Positions 62,201 through 64,000 of a DNA stretch of 64,000 nucleotides are shown piece after piece (position 1 is the stretch's first letter; each line of letters starts with the position of its first letter). The notes beneath the pieces were generated by a model. The model was not told the DNA's origin, did not search any database, and worked only from the letters and a program-made list of their open reading frames with translations. Both the position numbers and the translations under genes were made by a program. Source of the DNA: Megamerina dolium (taxonomy: Eukaryota > Arthropoda > Insecta > Diptera > Megamerinidae); contig OY978527.1 in NCBI GenBank assembly GCA_963854835.1, positions 17,245,584 through 17,309,583 on the forward strand, read 5' to 3'.

Positions 62201-64000
62201 TGAAAGAATATCCATTTTGTAGGTATGGAGATAGGTAGGAATGTTGGACGCGAAATTGGACATATTGAACGCTATGAAAAAACAAAGTTAATTACACTTT
62301 TGACGGAACGACGTTGAGGATTGGGCAACACTCCTTTGGAAGTCGTACTGGAAAAACATCCCTGACTTCAAGCTAACCAGGCCAAACATGTTCCCAGCCC
62401 CATAGTTTATAACAAACTTGACTTAAGAAGACTCACGGACTACTAGTCAGCTCATCTCACCCTCAAAGTCGTGTCGCCTTTGCCTGGAAGAACTTTGTCT
62501 ACACACATCACTGCGAAAGAAATTTGTGGATGTATTCCCAAAGGAAAGAATCCAGAGGCATCAAATAATACATTTCCCAAAATATTTTGTGCGCTGATGT
62601 CTTGCTGAAACCACGTCGTCTCAACTTGAACGCTCCGTATTCGAGTTACCAAAATATCTTGTTCTCATACATATCTTGTTCTAATGGTTTCAGCTTCCTA
62701 TTGTATGTAATCACTAACAGCCAAGCAGCAATTAAATCCCCAAAATAAATTTTTTTAAATTTTGTTAAAATAGAGCCCTTAACCGTAGAGCATCTCCTTA
62801 TGAGGTTTCCGAACAGTTTAATGTTCACCTCGTTTGGATGCCGAGTCACTAATTGGCCAGGGAGGGAAATTCTTCCTGGTAAGGATTGTATTGCTTTTCC
62901 AATGGCAATGTGTAAACTCCTCTTGGACAACGTATAAAGGGCTAACTAATATGGGCAATGGAACCCTCATGTACCATTACCCGTATTATGTGGCCTGAGA
63001 TATACTGTAAACACCCTTGTAGTCGTTATTACAGGGCGTTGGTTCATCGGTAGATATGCCACGCAGCTGTGGCGATGAGGAGAAACTGAAAAACACTTCG
63101 CACCCTTTGTGTGAGCTCTTGCATGCCGCAGGAGGATACATATGCGCAGCTGCTTTAAGAACAACCTCAGCGATGTCTCAATGCCAATTGGAGGACTAGT
63201 CTCGCTTTTCTCCAGTTTGCTAAATCTCAAAGGGCCTACTTTGGCTTAAGTGCAATAGTTTAAGCGGACTACCGCTTTAAGCTGACCTAACCGAACGTAC
63301 ACCATCAGGTCTCCTCCAAGCCATTATTATGAATATTTGAAAAGGGTTGGCTTAAAAGTTAAAGCAAAGCCACCTAAACGATATCTTGTGCTATTCTGCA
63401 AATCATAGACCTCACTAAGTATTTAATTAATATGGTTTCGTAACGGTGTCTGATCTAAAATGAATGAAGTTTTATTTTCTGGCATACACATTCAATCAAC
63501 AATGAGTTTTATCGGTGAAGTCTCTGTACAAAGCTGATTTTCGGATCATTCAGCAAATCTGCGATGCAAACGATGATCATCAGTTACATCAATTGTTGAG
63601 CGAATTGGATCTTTTGAAGATGTCGGTTGGTTAATGGGTTGCAGGGCGAATCCACAGAGATTGCCGAGAAAATAATTTCTTAGGAACTTTTGGTAATGTA
63701 GTTTAAGATTCTTCCGAAAAATTTTCCACAACATGGACGCACATAAGTCTGATTCATTGGGATCTTCCTGAGCAACAGCAATGATTAAATGGAAAAATTG
63801 TTCAAATATAAATTACTTTGCGTAGTCGGCACTCTAAAATCTCAACATCTCAATCTTATATAGGTTAAATGTTTTAGTTTTATTAAAACCTCCCATCAAT
63901 TTATTCCTTTTCTTTTTTCTTGTAGATGGTTGAACGCATGGAGGAGAAACTTGAAGCTGCGAATGTCGATCAGAAACGTTTATTCTTGATCGTTTTCCAA
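32225..64000 (+). CDS. Cbp80: Nuclear cap-binding protein subunit 1 (CBP80), seven exons, 3' end outside window
   Basis: This is the large subunit of the nuclear cap-binding complex. With Cbp20 it binds the m7G cap of nascent pol II transcripts and links to splicing, export, small-RNA biogenesis and decay. The spliced exons give about 726 codons, to residue Gln-726; fly and human homologues are about 790-800, so roughly the last 75 are beyond the edge. Residues 16-23 (RNRKRRRV) look like the N-terminal nuclear localisation signal. The first MIF4G domain is about residues 30-245, with two further MIF4G-like helical repeats after it. Every junction is GT-AG and phase-consistent. Intron 3 is 23.8 kb and hosts an antisense gene. 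There are no lesions in the visible coding parts. Confidence 0.96.
32373..33711 (+). CDS. Cbp80: Cbp80 exon 2
   Basis: The 1339-nt exon follows a tttacag acceptor. It encodes residues 14-460: the nuclear localisation signal, the whole first MIF4G domain ([20 protein letters not shown] at its start), and the linker and first part of the second repeat ([20 protein letters not shown]). It ends at a gtactt donor within an Arg codon. One ungapped exon of this size suggests little intron gain here. Confidence 0.96.
33775..33878 (+). CDS. Cbp80: Cbp80 exon 3
   Basis: The 104-nt exon (cacttag acceptor, gtaagt donor) encodes [20 protein letters not shown] and a short variable linker, ending in phase 1. 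The next exon is 23.8 kb away. Confidence 0.93.
34076..34081 (-). terminator. Poly(A) signal of the nested gene
   Basis: AATAAA on the - strand, 68 bases past the stop codon. This converges on Cbp80 intron sequence, so use of this site would end the antisense transcript before Cbp80 exon 3. Confidence 0.5.
34149..35513 (-). CDS. Nested gene, terminal exon 4
   Basis: The 1365-nt exon begins after aattacag in phase 0 ([17 protein letters not shown]). It is Ser/Thr/Asn-rich with basic patches ([28 protein letters not shown]) and ends in an acidic tail (GDEDEN-like, then [19 protein letters not shown]). It contains no recognised domain. The two internal exons and this one have matching composition, supporting one gene. 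Confidence 0.85.
   Translation of the reverse strand, partial: VSSSSESTTYVDNNSGDSGDEDNLQKQKYNGNVDKTNTNNNNYDERNEHLLETLTETSIREYNESIASVSQSTPSTPVDSSTTAAIASFSTTTTSSTPATLNSSTFPSKNHMTLMSASSNNSKSVSSFRRRNEMTPNWRRTTTTNTPPTAATTAPAPAITTTMILTQSISINSLNDDTIMDAASPLPSSTASPSLKSSPYLRRIHHKRHREQQQQRNIVSTSSTETPLRTVGHRQRNVYMRGGGGGATNNSSRATTTVNASTEKPVLKWMPRRKPLPQRDVSTSTSSSSSSTIRNKTNSTTLATTTTTKHIPPTLSLSSSLSESPIINTEENENDEDENVSTHSRNMLNLYSATDINDNKADNNAHSSILIEQKFSTNSNNNSINDSTNKSTTTPLLSLTSNLSKHSNASATEVLTQKSVSKSVSIRVGSDGEEIPVIIDDEENEVNADINKKL
34149..54975 (-). CDS. Nested antisense gene in Cbp80 intron 3: long low-complexity, probably secreted protein
   Basis: Four exons are proposed: 54975-54920 (signal peptide, one-base lesion), 44885-44662, 40559-38525 and 35513-34149. 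The last three join in phase with GT-AG sites and give 1207 residues ending at TAG 34149-34151. A structured N-terminal part ([20 protein letters not shown], two cysteines in GLCQPL and TICERE) is followed by very long Gln-, Pro-, Thr/Ser-, Asn- and Asp-rich tracts. NxT/S sequons are frequent. I do not recognise the family. A secreted or matrix-type protein is inferred from the leader-like exon and composition. It lies wholly inside the host intron, on the opposite strand. An AATAAA lies at 34081-34076, 68 bases after the stop. Confidence 0.72.
36560..38403 (+). mobile_element. RTE-type non-LTR retrotransposon, 5'-truncated, in the nested gene's intron 3
   Basis: The exact 12-bp duplication tattgaaaagta occurs at 36548-36559 and 38404-38415. 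The 3' end is a short (AT)n tail, as expected for RTE. The element is antisense to the nested gene and sense to Cbp80. Its endonuclease half is missing. Confidence 0.88.
36566..38377 (+). pseudogene. RTE reverse transcriptase, 5'-truncated, two nonsense codons
   Basis: One frame runs from 36566, broken by TAG 36668-36670 and TGA 36734-36736, then open for 526 codons to TAG at 38375-38377. Blocks in order: [94 protein letters not shown] (catalytic YADD intact), KFSH-to-thumb region, [11 protein letters not shown], and [12 protein letters not shown] near the end. The reading frame is nearly clean, so the copy is young, but the endonuclease is absent. Confidence 0.9.
38525..40559 (-). CDS. Nested gene, internal exon 3
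   Basis: The 2035-nt exon begins after atttctag, preceded by a long CT tract (about 40605-40573), and ends at CAG before gtaggt. The first 110 residues look folded ([46 protein letters not shown]). After them come Gly, Gln, His, Thr and Asp homopolymer-rich segments with scattered conserved-looking islands. The frame stays open another 254 bases into the upstream intron, where an ATG at 40743-40741 could serve as an alternative start ([10 protein letters not shown]). Confidence 0.85.
40573..40605 (-). repeat. CT-rich polypyrimidine tract before a splice acceptor
   Basis: The (GA)n run on the + strand reads as a long CT microsatellite on the - strand, ending about 14 bases before the acceptor of nested-gene exon 3. 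It would act as a strong polypyrimidine tract; length variation here could affect splicing (inference). Confidence 0.6.
40855..41572. mobile_element. Palindromic MITE-like element with duplicated terminal modules
   Basis: The left end has two tandem modules beginning cctagacagacgg and containing aattccggattaccgag and the self-complementary gagttaattcgaattaactc. The right end has the inverted equivalents (two modules at about 41390-41567). The interior holds no reading frame. Ends near tagcctagacag / ctgtctagacta are imperfect inverted repeats. The superfamily is not determined. Confidence 0.75.
41573..42235. other. Intronic noncoding DNA
   Basis: The sequence is A-rich on the + strand. Frames have no recognisable protein content. 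Confidence 0.45.
42236..43203 (-). pseudogene. mariner transposase (Hsmar1/SETMAR-like lineage), dead copy
   Basis: Nearly full length on the - strand. It starts near [20 protein letters not shown], followed by the HTH pair (ENVNSVYG..., then [19 protein letters not shown]) and the linker [10 protein letters not shown]. The first catalytic Asp is replaced by Tyr ([13 protein letters not shown]). A frameshift lies near 42660, the second Asp block is deleted, and the third region reads [15 protein letters not shown], with Asp changed at the SPD position. A TAA interrupts ELLP-GQT. It lies in intron 2 of the nested gene, in the same orientation. No terminal repeats were found. Confidence 0.88.
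43204..44661. other. Intronic noncoding DNA, nothing recognised
   Basis: A 102-codon frame at 43868-44176 (+) shows no family motif and I do not call it. The rest is AT-rich. Confidence 0.45.
44662..44885 (-). CDS. Nested gene, internal exon 2
   Basis: The 224-nt exon (ttttctag acceptor at 44887-44886, gtaatt donor at 44661-44660) starts in phase 0 and ends with two bases of a Ser codon. It encodes [20 protein letters not shown], then [20 protein letters not shown] and an Ala-rich end. The composition is clearly protein-like, unlike the surrounding intron, and the phase fits the next exon exactly. Confidence 0.75.
44886..46129. other. Intronic noncoding DNA
   Basis: No gene or repeat I can name. 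It forms the start of the 10-kb first intron of the nested gene if the signal-peptide exon is correct. Confidence 0.45.
46130..46870 (-). repeat. DINE-1-like repeat, old diverged copy
   Basis: Phrases of the family recur in the same order and orientation as copies 2 and 3: 'gggcgtggctcg', 'attaatctaagtgtcaa', 'ccaaatattgttgttctagg', 'ttccgaggttagc', 'cccttgaaccat', 'tatatctccgaaa'. The GTCY microsatellite is gone. Much more diverged than the 17-23 kb copies. Confidence 0.6.
47221..47290 (+). repeat. SINE 3' end fragment
   Basis: It reads acaacagtactggaaatgaa, then gctccgcaaaaggcccttc and cacatatttattttag, matching the SINE tail with its T-rich end. The head and body are missing. Confidence 0.65.
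47291..48494. other. Intronic noncoding DNA with GAT/CGT microsatellite
   Basis: A (CGT/CAT)n tract lies at about 47730-47766. No gene is supported. Confidence 0.45.
48509..48871 (-). repeat. tRNA-derived SINE, full length, in a non-LTR fragment
   Basis: The complete - strand copy has an intact A box and a slightly altered B box, and is flanked by the 14-bp duplication ctgctgcagtatta at 48495-48508 and 48872-48885. The flanks on both sides belong to one older non-LTR coding fragment. The long exact duplication implies a recent target-primed insertion. Confidence 0.9.
48886..49010 (-). pseudogene. RTE-like ORF C-terminal fragment
   Basis: The - strand reads [20 protein letters not shown], then [12 protein letters not shown] in a shifted frame. 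This is the usual C-terminal end of RTE-type ORFs (GRPxxRWxDxVxxD). The reading continues across the SINE duplication into 48494 and below. Confidence 0.65.
49011..49630. other. Intronic noncoding DNA
   Basis: Nothing recognised. Confidence 0.4.
49645..51165 (-). mobile_element. Second RTE element, 5'-truncated
   Basis: A 14-bp near-duplication (caagaacNgccttt, one mismatch) lies at 49631-49644 and 51166-51179. The 3' end on the - strand is an A-rich tail after the stop. The 5' junction carries an extra run of 15 or more T on the - strand. It is related to, but clearly diverged from, the element at 36.6 kb. Confidence 0.75.
49669..51140 (-). pseudogene. RTE reverse transcriptase, frameshifted
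   Basis: From 51140 the - strand reads [56 protein letters not shown], then a break near 50692. It continues with [35 protein letters not shown] (the catalytic box intact as FADD), a second break near 50178, then [21 protein letters not shown] and [11 protein letters not shown] to the stop. A deletion removes part of the GFR motif region ([10 protein letters not shown]). It cannot produce an active enzyme. Confidence 0.88.
51180..52839. other. Intronic noncoding DNA
   Basis: No gene. Near 52430 is gggtgtttcaaaaagtacg, a word resembling Tc1/mariner-type ends, but no partner was established. Confidence 0.4.
52840..54060 (+). repeat. Degenerate long-unit tandem repeat
   Basis: Matching blocks recur. 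'ggtcacggatggtttaaatgt' (52890) matches 'acacggatggcttgaatgtt' (53890). 'cttgtaatgcattttg' (52940) matches 'cttgtaatgctttgta' (53620). 'aacttatgaagccgtggtat' (53011) matches 'aacttatgaagccatagta' (53769). The unit is several hundred bp, heavily diverged, and interrupted by a TTAA MITE. Confidence 0.5.
53106..53557. mobile_element. TTAA-type MITE, about 450 bp
   Basis: The left end is TTGA then AGGGGGAGTAAGGGATAA. The right end is the inverted equivalent (TTATCCCTTACCCCCC, then TTAA). There is no coding content. The interior shares words such as 'cacgataactcgg' with the interior of the element at 17085-19261 ('cacgatatctcgg'), so the two may be one family. One TTAA has apparently mutated to TTGA. 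Confidence 0.6.
54061..54919. other. Intronic noncoding DNA
   Basis: No supported feature apart from the adjacent candidate exon. Confidence 0.4.
54920..54975 (-). CDS. Candidate first coding exon (signal peptide) of the nested gene, one-base frame break
   Basis: From ATG 54975-54973 the frame reads [12 protein letters not shown] and then hits TAG. If one base is missing in the adjacent T-run (54937-54939), the frame would continue with LVLLPMV to a strong GTAAGT donor at 54919. That would give a textbook n-region plus hydrophobic core, ending in the phase 0 that the next exon needs. Either this assembly has a homopolymer error, or this allele is broken, or another start is used. The exon call is inference. 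Confidence 0.5.
54976..55899. other. Candidate promoter side of the nested gene; otherwise featureless
   Basis: If the candidate exon at 54975 is real, its 5' UTR and promoter lie here. I see no clear core-promoter motif. A cctaacctaacccaaccc tract lies at about 55340-55360. Confidence 0.3.
55900..56720 (+). pseudogene. RTE-like RT C-terminal fragment split by a SINE
   Basis: Before the SINE the + strand reads [49 protein letters not shown] and [10 protein letters not shown]. These are the YLGT/NxxIxxRI...RRxL/GVFERKI region of a non-LTR RT. After the SINE the host sequence continues (aacgcattaaaatgcaacaa and on) with further decayed blocks. Same lineage as 29336-29700. Confidence 0.7.
56204..56540 (-). 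repeat. tRNA-derived SINE with 15-bp duplication
   Basis: The duplication cattagaagtataaa occurs at 56189-56203 and 56541-56555. The copy has the tRNA head, body and tail, but a deletion of roughly 20 bp removes the TTCCGAACGGCAGAACAC segment found in other copies. Confidence 0.9.
56721..57700. other. End of Cbp80 intron 3, noncoding
   Basis: No gene. The acceptor ttatgaatag of exon 4 ends the stretch. Confidence 0.5.
57701..57951 (+). CDS. Cbp80: Cbp80 exon 4
   Basis: The 251-nt exon encodes [20 protein letters not shown], a short variable acidic loop ([14 protein letters not shown]), then [20 protein letters not shown] and ISKFHLVFQ. It starts the third MIF4G-like repeat and ends in phase 0 at a gtaaaa donor. 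Confidence 0.95.
57952..59466. other. Cbp80: Cbp80 intron 4
   Basis: The 1.5-kb intron has no recognisable element. It ends with a pyrimidine-rich stretch and ctcatag. Confidence 0.6.
59467..59710 (+). CDS. Cbp80: Cbp80 exon 5
   Basis: The 244-nt exon encodes [60 protein letters not shown] and [11 protein letters not shown], part of the third helical repeat. It ends in phase 1 at a gtaagt donor. Confidence 0.95.
59793..59917 (+). CDS. Cbp80: Cbp80 exon 6
   Basis: The 125-nt exon after tttaaag encodes [40 protein letters not shown] and one further Glu: the acidic-Ser plus basic linker known in this part of the family. It ends at gtaaag, phase 0. Confidence 0.93.
60380..61110 (+). pseudogene. 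R1/LOA-type RNase H relic in Cbp80 intron 6
   Basis: It reads [20 protein letters not shown], then [20 protein letters not shown] (RNase H motifs), then after a frame change [20 protein letters not shown], the Cys/His C-terminal motif. Its stop is at about 61107-61109. Frameshifts and stops make it dead. Same general type as the insertion in the gypsy relic at 26.6-27.9 kb, but a different copy. Confidence 0.78.
61111..61869. other. Intronic noncoding DNA
   Basis: Nothing recognised. Confidence 0.4.
61870..62060 (+). pseudogene. Small mariner-like N-terminal fragment
   Basis: The + strand reads [20 protein letters not shown], similar to the mariner HTH linker (YWFxEFKRGRTS...). It is short, so confidence is limited. 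Confidence 0.4.
62061..63925. other. Rest of Cbp80 intron 6
   Basis: No gene. Around 62450-62640 the - strand has short strings ([25 protein letters not shown] in another frame) that recall Tc1/mariner-group transposase C-termini. I regard them as a weak relic. The intron ends ttttcttgtag. Confidence 0.4.
63926..64000 (+). CDS. Cbp80: Cbp80 exon 7 (runs off window)
   Basis: It encodes [20 protein letters not shown] and LIVFQ, continuing in frame from exon 6 and cut by the window edge. Confidence 0.95.
   Translation, partial: MVERMEEKLEAANVDQKRLFLIVFQ

Noticed and set aside
62452..62700. Possible Tc1-type transposase on the - strand
   Set aside because: Two short similar strings in different frames are not enough for a feature call; noted only within the intron description.
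1..64000. CRISPR arrays, phage or bacterial operons
   Set aside because: The window is a spliced eukaryotic locus. The repeats are dispersed transposons and satellites, with no regularly spaced short repeats separated by unique spacers.

Overview
This is a eukaryotic, almost certainly dipteran, nuclear window. It is AT-rich and intron-bearing, and it carries one conserved gene whose protein matches Drosophila Cbp80 nearly throughout. The repeat content (mariner, jockey, RTE, R1/LOA-type, Ty3/gypsy, a tRNA-derived SINE, GTCY-microsatellite elements resembling DINE-1) suggests a higher fly, possibly a tephritid. That species-level guess is inference.

Layout. 1-32.1 kb is intergenic and I see no host gene in it. 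It holds a mariner relic (1.8 kb), a degenerate minisatellite (5.9-9.4 kb) split by a jockey element (6.1-8.2 kb), SINEs including a SINE inside a SINE (14.7-15.3 kb), a Tc1/mariner-group relic (14.0-14.7 kb), a TTAA-flanked element carrying a 1.58-kb DINE-1-like repeat (17.1-19.3 kb) mirrored by an inverted copy at 21.3-22.9 kb, a mariner (24.5 kb), and a Ty3/gypsy pol relic (25.5-28.2 kb) invaded by at least two non-LTR fragments whose target-site duplications are still readable.

32,225 to the right edge: the large nuclear cap-binding subunit gene (Cbp80) on the + strand. Seven exons are visible; exon 7 runs off the window, giving about 726 of roughly 800 residues. Intron 3 is 23.8 kb (33,879-57,700) and contains a second gene on the - strand. 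Three of its exons fit together in phase (44,885-44,662; 40,559-38,525; 35,513-34,149) and encode a long low-complexity, probably secreted protein. A fourth, upstream exon (54,975-54,920) looks like its signal-peptide exon but carries an apparent one-base deletion.

The same intron also holds an RTE element with exact target-site duplication (36.6-38.4 kb), a palindromic MITE-like element (40.9-41.6 kb), a dead mariner (42.2-43.2 kb), a second RTE (49.6-51.2 kb), a TTAA MITE inside a degenerate repeat (52.8-54.1 kb) and two SINEs that landed in older non-LTR fragments (48.5 and 56.2 kb). Cbp80 introns 4-6 contain further relics. No CRISPR, operon, rRNA or functional tRNA gene is visible. Nearly all non-host coding potential is transposon debris.
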